From Bacillota bacterium (GTDB taxonomy: Bacteria > Bacillota > Clostridia > DSM-8532), in NCBI GenBank assembly GCA_023443745.1, contig JAEZTB010000058.1:310001-374000 (forward strand): DNA of 64,000 nt. Reading direction: 5' to 3'. The notes beneath the pieces were generated by a model, which saw only the letters and a program-made list of their open reading frames with translations, did no database searches and was not told the DNA's origin. Shown here piece after piece: positions 55,845-62,675 of this stretch. Positions within the stretch are counted from its first letter, which is position 1, and every line of letters starts with the position of its first letter. The translations under genes and the position numbers were made by a program.

Positions 55845-57154
55845 GCGGTCGACATGACGATTTCAAGCTTAAAAAGACCTTCATCACATTTAACAACCAT
55901 ATTGCCGGCATATTTCTTTACAGTTCTTTCTATGCTGTGCATACCCAGGCCATGCAATTCTGGAGAAGGCTTCGATGAACGAAAGAACTTACCCTCCTTT
56001 AGAGGAATCTGATCAATTGTATTGACAACAACTATGATGAGATAGGAATCACGATAGGTCATCGATAGGGCGATTTCCCGTCTTATGGCACCGTTTTTTA
56101 TGCGTTTGCAGGCTTCAATGGCATTATCCAGAGAATTCCCGAGTATTGCACAGATATCTGTAGGCGCAATCTTAAGATTTGAAGGCAGATTAAGCTCTTT
56201 TCTAAATTCTATTCCTATTTTTTGGCTTATGGAGTATTTATCATTAAGCAGGGCGTCTATAACAGGATTCCCTGTATCGATCACTTTTTCGGTCTCGGAC
56301 ACATTGATAAGGTTTTCTATATATCGGCCCAGGTCCTGACTGTTATTATACTTGTAAAGATTGTAGATGCAGTTGAGATGATTCTTAAAATCATGAAGGA
56401 CTTCTGAAAGCATGGCCCGGTTCTCAGCTAATTTATTATAATGATTGAGCTGCAATTCCAATTGCTTTTCTATCATTTTATATTTATGCTCCTTGTCCAT
56501 TTGACGCATCAGGCCCTCAAAGATAGCAAAAACAATAGCGTTAACATACATTAATCCTAAAAAAGCTGCAAGGAAGATGGATAAGTCCATTATCACATAT
56601 GAAAGAATAAGATCCAGTATCAAAAGTGTGACAATCACACAAATAATAGGAACGACCAAGAGAAAAGCAAAATAAACACGTCCCACTTCTCTGACATTGG
56701 ATCTTCTAAAATTGCAGATAAGCTTAATAATGGCAAAGGAGAGAATGTTTTTTAATAAAACACAGATAAATCTGAGGAGGGGTTCAGCTTGAATCCTAAT
56801 GACGTCAATATTCAAGCTTAAAACAAGTATGCACATGGATATAAGTTCCACCACGGCAAGTATAGCCAATAGTAAAATACTTGCAAAGAAGTGACTGGCA
56901 GGTTTTCCCGTGTATAAAATAAATGAAAGTATCATAGTGATAGTGAAAAAATTGATAAGAAGAGCTCCGGGAATATTGAACAAGAAGGTGCTTCCAGAAA
57001 ATAACAGGATATAAGCTCCAGCGAATACAATTGTTTTTTTTACTACCGACATTTCTTTTATAGTAAAAAATCCGTTTAAAAAGGTCAAAATGAGAATGAT
57101 TTCAAACAGGGATGTTCCAGCCTCAACCAATAACCAACCAAAACTATGTATCAT
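55841..57154 (-). CDS. agrC: AgrC-like sensor histidine kinase
   Basis: A 437-residue kinase with about six membrane helices in the first 200 residues, then a DHp segment (LHDFKNHLNCIYNLYK, His near 255) and a GHKL-type ATPase domain (ILGNSLDNAIEACKRI, GLGMHSIERTVKKYAGNM). It is the likely receptor for the cyclic peptide made by agrD and agrB. Start at 57154 has GAGGTG upstream and overlaps the agrA stop (ATGA). Unusually, it follows agrA instead of preceding it. Confidence 0.88.
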   Translation of the reverse strand: MIHSFGWLLVEAGTSLFEIILILTFLNGFFTIKEMSVVKKTIVFAGAYILLFSGSTFLFNIPGALLINFFTITMILSFILYTGKPASHFFASILLLAILAVVELISMCILVLSLNIDVIRIQAEPLLRFICVLLKNILSFAIIKLICNFRRSNVREVGRVYFAFLLVVPIICVIVTLLILDLILSYVIMDLSIFLAAFLGLMYVNAIVFAIFEGLMRQMDKEHKYKMIEKQLELQLNHYNKLAENRAMLSEVLHDFKNHLNCIYNLYKYNNSQDLGRYIENLINVSETEKVIDTGNPVIDALLNDKYSISQKIGIEFRKELNLPSNLKIAPTDICAILGNSLDNAIEACKRIKNGAIRREIALSMTYRDSYLIIVVVNTIDQIPLKEGKFFRSSKPSPELHGLGMHSIERTVKKYAGNMVVKCDEGLFKLEIVMSTA

Positions 57155-57879
57155 ACCGAGCACCTCGCAAGATAACTAGTAAAGCTATCAAATACAGCTT
57201 TATAGCGGTGTTCGCTCAAGGGGAGCACCACACTGTTTTTCAAGACAACATTGTTTTTGTTGATTCTCTGTATGTATGCCATATTCACAAGATATCCTTT
57301 GTGAATCCTTACGAAATCGTACTTTATAAGCTTTTCTTCCTCTGATGAAATATTGGCGTAATAAGTATATTGCTCCATGGTTGTTTGAATTACGAGTCTC
57401 CTAAGAGCGCTTTCTAAATAGCAAATTTTGTTGATTTCCAAGCTTAGAAGCCCATGCTCTCTGGTAAAGAAGGAAAATTCTCTTGTTCTTTCATTTTTAA
57501 TTGCGGCTAGTGCCTTAAAGAAGACATACCTGAACTTCTCCTCGGAAACAGGCTTTATCAGGAACCAAAATGGCCGGTATTCAAAGCTATTGAAAATATA
57601 ATCTGATAATGAGGTAATAAATATAATCATGGTTTTGCTATCAAGTTCTCTTATCATTTTTGCCGCATCAAAACCATTGAGCTCGTTCATTCTGATATCA
57701 AGGAAAATAATATCATAGCTCTGACCTTGATTATAGGCCTCTAGCAACAGTTCTCCCGAGGAGTATGCATCAATGGTAACTTCATTACTGTACTCTTCAC
57801 AAGTTGCCATACAGTTCTTAATATAACTTGAAAAAAGATCTAAAAAGACCTTTTCATCGTCGCAAACTGCAATCTGCAT
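57151..57879 (-). CDS. agrA: AgrA-like response regulator with LytTR DNA-binding domain
   Basis: A 242-residue regulator. The receiver domain begins MQIAVCDDEKVFLDLF and has phosphoacceptor Asp61 (IIFLDIRMNELNGFD). The C-terminal LytTR domain (about 140-240) includes FVRIHKGYLVNMAYIQRI and VVLPLSEHRYKAV. LytTR domains bind short direct repeats, and two such repeat pairs lie upstream of agrB. Start at 57879 follows GGGGGAAAAT; a longer frame to 57990 would cover the promoter at 57961-57990. Confidence 0.92.
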   Translation of the reverse strand: MQIAVCDDEKVFLDLFSSYIKNCMATCEEYSNEVTIDAYSSGELLLEAYNQGQSYDIIFLDIRMNELNGFDAAKMIRELDSKTMIIFITSLSDYIFNSFEYRPFWFLIKPVSEEKFRYVFFKALAAIKNERTREFSFFTREHGLLSLEINKICYLESALRRLVIQTTMEQYTYYANISSEEEKLIKYDFVRIHKGYLVNMAYIQRINKNNVVLKNSVVLPLSEHRYKAVFDSFTSYLARCSV

Positions 57880-57960
57880 ATTTTCCCCCGAAAGTAATTG
57901 AATCAAATTCATTTGATTTTTTCTATTTTTGTGCCCGTTGAAAAAACTCTTGGCTAAATT

Positions 57961-57990
57961 ATCATACCAGAATTTTCTATGTTTTTTCAA
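57961..57990 (-). promoter_or_regulatory. Promoter of agrA-agrC
   Basis: On the minus strand TTGAAA (57985-57990) and TATGAT (57961-57966) are 18 bases apart. It lacks the direct repeats seen before agrB, suggesting basal expression of the sensing pair. Confidence 0.6.
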
Positions 57991-58104
57991 TTGCTTTCCT
58001 CACTTTCTTTCTCGGGGATATTATTTTATTACTTATTTACTCGTTCGTATCGAAAAAAAGAAAGCAAATTTTACGCTTCGGTAGCCCTGTTGATAGGCGT
58101 CCCT

Positions 58105-58149
58105 ATACGAAAAAGTATCCCAGCCTGATACAGTTACCAAGCTGGGATA
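58105..58149 (-). terminator. Terminator after agrBD
   Basis: TATCCCAGC (58116-58124) and GCTGGGATA (58141-58149) form a 9-bp stem. On the minus strand it is followed by CTTTTTCG. Confidence 0.75.
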
Positions 58150-58231
58150 TTCAGGGTATAAGGAATGCGAGCCAAGTTACTGTCCGCTGCTCAAGTGTAA
58201 AAAATGTGTCCACTAAGCATACGCAATAGGA

Positions 58232-58375
58232 TCATTTTTTCAGCATTCTAACTTTTTCGGGCATCTGAGGCTGATTCACGTAAATGACGCAGCTTGTGAA
58301 GTTACTTAAGAAGGCTGTCGAAAATGCGATGGCTGCCAGAAGCTTACCCAGAAACATTGCAAAACCTCTAATCAC
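58232..58375 (-). CDS. agrD: AgrD-like cyclic-lactone autoinducer precursor peptide
   Basis: A 47-codon gene directly after agrB. The GTG start at 58375 lies 6 bases after GAGGTGA, which overlaps the agrB stop; an in-frame ATG at 58357 (41 residues) also has AGAGG upstream. The product has an amphipathic N-terminal leader (FLGKLLAAIAFSTAFLSNF), then TSCVIYV with Cys29, then a charged tail NQPQMPEKVRMLKK with the PxxP spacing of AgrD tails. AgrB is expected to cut after the ring residues and join the new carboxylate to Cys29, giving a thiolactone around Cys-Val-Ile-Tyr-Val, with possible variation at the next Asn. The gene is too short for most ORF callers. Confidence 0.88.
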   Translation of the reverse strand: MIRGFAMFLGKLLAAIAFSTAFLSNFTSCVIYVNQPQMPEKVRMLKK

Positions 58376-58380
58376 ACGAT

Positions 58381-58965
58381 TCACCTCTTTCTTTCTATAA
58401 TTTTGGCTAAAGCCAACATGAACACAACACTGATCATGGCTATTGAGATAATCAGGGCTATTTTTGAGAAATCCTTACAGAAGGCTGAAATGAATACAAT
58501 AAGTGCAGCCTCTAAAAGAGCAATTATCCGCGCAAGCTTACGAAAGGTCTTATACTCGTTTCCTACAAACGGTCTGTTTGGATGCTCAATAGGTGCATAC
58601 AGAAGTATCGCTGTAAGAGAAATGCCACCAATGGCTATGGATAGTAAGCCATTGTACTGTGCAGGTATGAGATGCGGAATATACATCGCTGATCCGTAAA
58701 GGCCAACAAACGTCAGTACGCAGCCAACATGAGTTTTGGCGTGATATCCGCCGCAGTAAACTCTAAGTAGCGCAAAACAAACCAAATAAATCAATGTTTC
58801 CAGGAGTGTCCCTGCCATTATACCTATAGCTAAAACGAGAATGGTATTGATGATTGTAGAAAACATAGCCTCAAAACCATAGGTATAGATTTCTTTATCT
58901 TGCTCCTTGACAATCTCCTTCTTTAGGAGGAGCTCTGTCAAATCACTGGCAACCTGCTGAAGCAT
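58381..58965 (-). CDS. agrB: AgrB-like autoinducer-processing membrane protease
   Basis: A 194-residue membrane protein with about five helices that processes and cyclises the AgrD peptide. The catalytic pair of the family is visible in CGGYHAKTHVGC: His75 and Cys82, seven residues apart as in Staphylococcus AgrB. The start ATG at 58965 has a strong GGGGGG site 7 bases upstream. The stop lies 5 bases before the agrD GTG. It is first in the unit controlled by the repeat pair at 59023-59061. Confidence 0.95.
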   Translation of the reverse strand: MLQQVASDLTELLLKKEIVKEQDKEIYTYGFEAMFSTIINTILVLAIGIMAGTLLETLIYLVCFALLRVYCGGYHAKTHVGCVLTFVGLYGSAMYIPHLIPAQYNGLLSIAIGGISLTAILLYAPIEHPNRPFVGNEYKTFRKLARIIALLEAALIVFISAFCKDFSKIALIISIAMISVVFMLALAKIIERKR

Positions 58966-58992
58966 GATCTTGCCCCCCTTTTCTTCCGCTTC

Positions 58993-58998
58993 AGTATA
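58993..58998 (-). promoter_or_regulatory. -10 box of the agrB promoter
   Basis: TATACT on the minus strand, preceded by GA and a T-rich stretch without a good -35 box, as expected for an activator-dependent promoter. It lies 26 bases from the nearer direct repeat. Transcription would begin near 58986. Confidence 0.65.
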
Positions 58999-59022
58999 TC
59001 AAAAAAAAACAAGAAAAAACGC

Positions 59023-59061
59023 GAAATGTAATAACTGCGGCTTGAAATGTAATAACTGCGG
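59023..59061 (-). promoter_or_regulatory. AgrA/LytTR-type direct repeat pair 1 (agrB)
   Basis: Two identical 18-bp copies (plus strand GAAATGTAATAACTGCGG) lie at 59023-59040 and 59044-59061, a period of 21 bp. On the minus strand each contains CAGTT in GCAGTTATT, close to the LytTR half-site and to the VirR box CCAGTTNTNCAC. A two-turn period matches AgrA and VirR sites. It should mediate autoinduction of agrBD. Confidence 0.78.
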
Positions 59062-59126
59062 TAAACCCACTATATAATTGGTATATTTGGTAATATTAAA
59101 CCTATATTAGGCGAACTTTGTCATAA

Positions 59127-59174
59127 AAATTCCAGAGGCACGTAGGGGAAGGAACGCACCTCAAGTTTTAACCC
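59127..59174 (-). repeat. Dispersed repeat core, copy F
   Basis: On the minus strand the 24-base core (59151-59174) matches the copy at 5021-5044 at 19 positions. Its continuation forms a nine-pair hairpin, GAGGTGCGT with ACGTGCCTC. It lies between the small RNA terminator and repeat pair 1. Confidence 0.6.
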
Positions 59175-59177
59175 ATG

Positions 59178-59217
59178 CTATTGAAAAAGCACCGTGCAAA
59201 CGGTGCTTTTTCAATAG
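59178..59217 (-). terminator. Terminator of the candidate agr-linked small RNA
   Basis: A 17-bp perfect stem (59178-59194 with 59201-59217) and a 6-base loop. On the minus strand the 3' arm contains TTTTT. It would stop the small RNA before the agrB promoter and can also act on the other strand. Confidence 0.85.
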
Positions 59218-59401
59218 TAGTGGATTACTGCGTGATAAGGCCATTAAAGTCTCAAAATTCAGAATGCTTCGTATGGGGGGGACCTATAGCCTTCCTTCAT
59301 TTTGTCTTTATGCTCCATTATCCAACGCATTGCTCATTTTATAATTGGTACAGGGATTATAAAATGAGCAGCTCTAGGGTGGCTGGAGGAGTTTTAAATC
59401 T
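59184..59401 (-). ncRNA. Candidate AgrA-controlled regulatory RNA (RNAIII/VR-RNA-like)
   Basis: A predicted transcript of about 220 nt from a TATAGT -10 box (59408-59413) to the terminator at 59178-59217. Near the 5' end it has CUCCUCC (59385-59391). A 15-bp perfect hairpin (59331-59345 with 59356-59370) exposes the loop CCCUGUACCA. A run of seven C follows at 59275-59281. The transcript contains no GGG, so these C-rich segments have no obvious internal partner and could pair with Shine-Dalgarno sites. Small ORFs inside (9 and 13 codons) lack convincing ribosome-binding sites. Placement under a second AgrA-like repeat pair next to agr suggests a quorum-sensing effector RNA. Expression is not shown. 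Confidence 0.62.
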
Positions 59402-59407
59402 GTTTCT

Positions 59408-59413
59408 ACTATA
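59408..59413 (-). promoter_or_regulatory. -10 box of the candidate small RNA
   Basis: TATAGT on the minus strand in TGATATAGT, with no good -35 box. It lies exactly 26 bases from the nearer direct repeat, the same as at agrB. Confidence 0.6.
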
Positions 59414-59437
59414 TCAGATAATTGAGACTTATGACGC

Positions 59438-59476
59438 GAAATGTAATAACTGCGGCTTTTAATGTAATAACTGCGG
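59438..59476 (-). promoter_or_regulatory. AgrA/LytTR-type direct repeat pair 2 (small RNA)
   Basis: The 16-base unit AATGTAATAACTGCGG occurs at 59440-59455 and 59461-59476, again with a 21-bp period and identical to the units of pair 1. The three bases between units, the flank TCGCGT and the distance to the -10 box are shared with pair 1, while the rest of the spacer is different. Confidence 0.75.
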
Positions 59477-59486
59477 CAAACATGCG

Positions 59487-59522
59487 AAAAAGGCTGTCAT
59501 AAATTGTATGACAGCCTTTTTT
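59487..59522 (-). terminator. Terminator of the htrA operon
   Basis: AAAAAGGCTGTCAT and ATGACAGCCTTTTT form a 14-bp stem with a 7-base loop. It is symmetric enough to work on both strands and lies 10 bases from repeat pair 2. Confidence 0.9.
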
Positions 59523-59574
59523 ATAGAAAATTATTGGTATTTATTATGCATATTATTTATTGTGTTTGAAGATT

Positions 59575-61107
59575 CTATTGAGTATCCTCACCCAATGTCA
59601 CTTCAACTGTTCTGTAGACGCCCTCGTTGGCAGGCCCATTGTTAGGTATCCTATAAAGAGTGATTTTCACCTTATCTCCTGCTTTGAATTTATTCTTTTC
59701 AGTTTCGAGATTCTCAAAGCTTTTAATGTCAACGTCATTAAACTTGGTAATGATGTCGCCGGCTTGTATACCTGCTTTAAACGCACCGCTCAAAGGTGTA
59801 ACTTCAGCTACCAGAATACCTTCGGGAACTTTATTTTTATCAGCTATTTCTTTATTAAAACTTGTATTAACACTAATCCCAAGCTGTGGTCTGCCTTTAA
59901 CATACCCGCTTTCAATCAGACTCTCGGCAATTTCTTTAGCATGGTTGGAGGGAATGGCGAATCCCAGTCCTTCATAGCCCTCTCCACCGATTTTTGAAGT
60001 GTTGATGCCTATAACCTCACCTTTTGAATTCAGAAGGGCACCGCCGCTATTCCCCGGGTTGATGGCCGCATCGGTTTGAATAAGTCGCATGCTTTTACCG
60101 TTATCGAACTCTATTTTTCGGTTTAGTCCGCTAATAATACCCGATGTTACCGATCCCATAAATTCAAGCCCTGCAGGGTTGCCGATAGCGATGGCCTTCT
60201 CTCCGACTTTAACCTGGTCGGAATCGGCAAAGTCTGCAGCAGGAAGCTCTGAAGCATTGATTTTTAGAATGGCAATATCGGTTTTTGAATCACGACCGAC
60301 AACAGAAGCCTCATAAGGCTTATCTACCTGGTTTGGCAGAATAACTTCAATTTTGGAGCCGGGAGATACTTTGTTGCCGTTTGTTCCCAGCATGGCATTC
60401 TCAATAACATGATTATTGGTTATAATATAGCCGTCATTTCGATAAATAATGCCGGACCCCTGCCCCTGGCTTTTGTTTGTGCCGAAGAACATATCATTGT
60501 ATTCAAAGGTCACGTTAATGCCAACAATTGAGATGCCTACCTTTTCAGCTACAGCCTGTTCAGCTGAAGCAGCGGTAGTTTTATCCACAATCTCAATCTG
60601 CTTAATACCGCCATTTTCATTGACCAGATTGTTATTATAGCCCTTACCTCCGTTATAGTTTTGAGGCATTCCAAAGGTAAAATAGGCACCCACAATACCA
60701 CCTGTCAAAAGAGAGCTCAAAAGTGCAACAATGAGCATCGGGACAAGAAGCCCCTTTAACCGTCCCTTTGCGGGCTTTTTATAGCTTTCGTTGTAAAACT
60801 GGGAAGTTTTAAGATCTTCTGAGGTGTTGGGTCTATTATAAGAACCTGACCCGCCAACGAAATCGGAGATTTCCGGCGGGGCCCCAGAACCTTGAAACTC
60901 GCGCTTGCTCTCGTTAGAAGAACCTGACCCGCCAACGAAATCGGAGATTTCCGGCGGGGCCCCAGAACCTTGAAACTCAGGGCTTAAATCGTGAGCCCTT
61001 TCATCCGATGAATAGTCATGACTCTCGGGGTTAAAACTAGGAGTGAACCCCCAGCTATTGTCTTCTTTATCGTTATTTTGGTTGTTTTCCTTATTAAACT
61101 CATCCAT
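59575..61107 (-). CDS. htrA: HtrA-family membrane-anchored serine protease with PDZ domain
   Basis: A 510-residue surface quality-control protease. A polar cytoplasmic N-terminus of about 115 residues is followed by one membrane helix (about 120-143), a trypsin-like domain and a C-terminal PDZ domain. The catalytic triad is in ITNNHVIENAM (His), SKTDIAILKIN (Asp) and NPGNSGGALLNS (Ser). The cytoplasmic part contains a perfect tandem duplication of a 20-residue segment (60-base identical DNA copies). Start at 61107 follows GGAAGGAGA. It is the third gene after a response regulator and kinase, as in stress-responsive CssRS-type systems. Confidence 0.94.
   Translation of the reverse strand: MDEFNKENNQNNDKEDNSWGFTPSFNPESHDYSSDERAHDLSPEFQGSGAPPEISDFVGGSGSSNESKREFQGSGAPPEISDFVGGSGSYNRPNTSEDLKTSQFYNESYKKPAKGRLKGLLVPMLIVALLSSLLTGGIVGAYFTFGMPQNYNGGKGYNNNLVNENGGIKQIEIVDKTTAASAEQAVAEKVGISIVGINVTFEYNDMFFGTNKSQGQGSGIIYRNDGYIITNNHVIENAMLGTNGNKVSPGSKIEVILPNQVDKPYEASVVGRDSKTDIAILKINASELPAADFADSDQVKVGEKAIAIGNPAGLEFMGSVTSGIISGLNRKIEFDNGKSMRLIQTDAAINPGNSGGALLNSKGEVIGINTSKIGGEGYEGLGFAIPSNHAKEIAESLIESGYVKGRPQLGISVNTSFNKEIADKNKVPEGILVAEVTPLSGAFKAGIQAGDIITKFNDVDIKSFENLETEKNKFKAGDKVKITLYRIPNNGPANEGVYRTVEVTLGEDTQ
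60841..60978. repeat. Perfect 60-bp tandem duplication inside htrA
   Basis: Identical 60-base copies lie at 60841-60900 and 60919-60978, separated by 18 bases (period 78 bases, 26 codons). They encode the repeated segment EFQGSGAPPEISDFVGGSGS in the cytoplasmic region. Perfect identity points to a recent event or copy-number variation. Confidence 0.95.
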
Positions 61108-61190
61108 ATTACTGTCTCCTTCCTTCATGATCCTTGATGAGTCTTATTATAGCTTCGATTTTTGACGAAGGTATGAATAAAATGTTAACT

Positions 61191-62675
61191 TTAGTATGAC
61201 TCAACCTTAGATGCGCTACGCAGGGTAAAAATGAATCGCGCGCCACAACCTTCCTCACTTTCCGCTTTTATGGTTTCATTATGGGAAATGATGATATTCC
61301 GCGCAATAGCAAGGCCCAGGCCAAGACCTGTCCGATCAATACTTCTGGATTTATCTGCCTTGTAAAATCTTTCAAAAATGTAGGGCAGCTCAGCCTTGGA
61401 TATACCTTTTCCAGTATCTTCCACCGATATATACGCTTTTTCCTTTTCTACATATGTTCTGACGCGTACCTCGCCACCTTGAGGGGTAAACTTGACTGCA
61501 TTATGGAGCAAATTGATAATGACCCTCTGTATAGCTTCCCTATCTGCATGAACAAACATTCTCTCGGTCTCAAAATCAGCTTTGAATTCCAGGTTTTTTT
61601 CAACCAGCATCTGCTGAAGGCCAATAACGCAACGGCGAATCAATTCATTCATATCAAAATCAGAATGGTTAAGTGTGATCTCCCCTCCTTGCATTTTCGC
61701 GAGATCCAAAAGATCATTGACAAGATTCTGCATACGCCGAACCTCGTCTCGTACTATCAATAAATATCCCTCCTGTCGCTCTGGAGGAATAACACCATCC
61801 AATATTCCTTCAATGAAGCCTTTGATTGTTGTAATGGGCGTTCGGAGTTCATGGCTTACATTTCCGATAAAGTCACGGCGCATCTGCTCCAGGTTCTCCA
61901 GGGCCACAACCATGCTGTTAAAGCTTTCAGAAAGCTCTGCTATCTCATCCTTACCCCGTACGGAAATCCTCTGTGTAAATTCACCCGATGCCACACGGCG
62001 GGCAGCCAGCTTCATCTGATTAAGCGGTTTTACCGTATAGCGGGTGAGTAGCGTAACAAAGAACAGGGCAATGATGGCACCCACTGCGCCTGACACAAGG
62101 AAAATAAACAATATGGAGGTTTTGGTTCTATTAATGGCTGGAATTTGAGAATGGATAAGAATAGAGCCCTCAACCGTAATATCATAAGGAGAAATATGGT
62201 GTAACTCAAAGGGCTGGCTTACTGTAAGCCAGTCAACCCCCGTGCCTTCAAAAAGACCGTAGAAATCTCCCGTCTTGTTCTTGCCTTTAAGCCTATTCCC
62301 ATATTGCCGCTCATCAGGAAGACGCGGCCAGCCTTCCTCCGAGGTCGTCAGCTTGTCATTCAGGAAATGAGGAATACTTGAATAGAGAAGAATGGTTCCG
62401 TCATTCCTAACAATCCAAATAAGGCTATCGGTGTTGGAGGCCAGGGTTTGAAGAAAGCTCTTAAAAAGTATGTCATTCCCAAACTGACTATTGTTCAGAT
62501 AGGCCTCCAGAGCTGTTATAACTTTTTCAGATGTCGTCTTTAGCTGCTGAGCTTTTTGATCTGAGACCATTTCGCGAATACCGGCATTCATGAGAACGCC
62601 TGTTACGGTAAAGCTGATGATGAGAACTAATATTATAATTGTAAGGATCTTTCCGAACATTGTTCTGATCATCAT
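61191..62675 (-). CDS. Sensor histidine kinase, PhoR/WalK-like
   Basis: A 494-residue kinase with two membrane helices (about 10-30 and 175-198) around an extracytoplasmic sensor, a HAMP domain, the HisKA box FIGNVSHELRTPITTIKGF (His near 275), and an ATPase domain with N box VIINLLHNAVKFTPQGG, VEDTGKGI, and GLGLAIARNI. It overlaps the regulator gene by 4 bases. The sensed signal is unknown; the downstream htrA suggests envelope or secretion stress. Confidence 0.93.
   Translation of the reverse strand: MMIRTMFGKILTIIILVLIISFTVTGVLMNAGIREMVSDQKAQQLKTTSEKVITALEAYLNNSQFGNDILFKSFLQTLASNTDSLIWIVRNDGTILLYSSIPHFLNDKLTTSEEGWPRLPDERQYGNRLKGKNKTGDFYGLFEGTGVDWLTVSQPFELHHISPYDITVEGSILIHSQIPAINRTKTSILFIFLVSGAVGAIIALFFVTLLTRYTVKPLNQMKLAARRVASGEFTQRISVRGKDEIAELSESFNSMVVALENLEQMRRDFIGNVSHELRTPITTIKGFIEGILDGVIPPERQEGYLLIVRDEVRRMQNLVNDLLDLAKMQGGEITLNHSDFDMNELIRRCVIGLQQMLVEKNLEFKADFETERMFVHADREAIQRVIINLLHNAVKFTPQGGEVRVRTYVEKEKAYISVEDTGKGISKAELPYIFERFYKADKSRSIDRTGLGLGLAIARNIIISHNETIKAESEEGCGARFIFTLRSASKVESY

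Larger units (their letters stand above)
57880..58231 (-). other. Spacer between agrD and agrA
   Basis: These 352 bases hold the agrBD terminator (58105-58149), a second weak hairpin with a T run (near 58050-58080), and the agrA promoter. They separate agrBD and agrAC into two transcription units. No ORF was found. Confidence 0.6.
58966..59574. other. Regulatory region between agrB and htrA
   Basis: These 609 bases contain no credible protein gene. From agrB outward on the minus strand they hold the agrB promoter, AgrA-like repeat pair 1, a dispersed repeat core, the terminator and body of a candidate small RNA, its promoter, AgrA-like repeat pair 2, and the htrA terminator. Each is listed separately. 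Confidence 0.7.

Noticed and set aside
58050..58110. Fragment resembling part of a cyclic-di-GMP riboswitch (GGGACGC ... GGGCTACCGAAG)
   Set aside because: The required paired elements and the GCAAAGC-type core are missing, so it is probably a chance match.
58162..58180. Further degenerate copy of the dispersed repeat core
   Set aside because: Only about 13 of 17 bases match and the hairpin partner is missing.
58973..59281. Specific pairing of the C7 run with the agrB ribosome-binding site
   Set aside because: Only the six G-C pairs match and flanks do not extend. A second complementarity (GAAGCAU with the agrB start AUGCUUC) lies in the wrong order to add to it.
59259..59300. 13-codon frame (MKEGYRSPPYEAF) inside the candidate small RNA, a possible delta-hemolysin-like peptide
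   Set aside because: The nearest purine-rich site is 12 bases away and the peptide is neither amphipathic nor hydrophobic. It overlaps the C7 run. Kept only as a remote possibility.
59175..59462. Plus-strand 95-codon frame in the agr upstream region
   Set aside because: It runs through the terminator stem and repeat pair 2, has no ribosome-binding site and resembles no family. The repeats and hairpins explain the sequence better.
59020..59480. Repeat pairs as CRISPR repeats or transposon ends
   Set aside because: There are only two two-unit pairs, no spacer regularity, no cas or transposase genes, and both are placed at fixed distance from -10 boxes.
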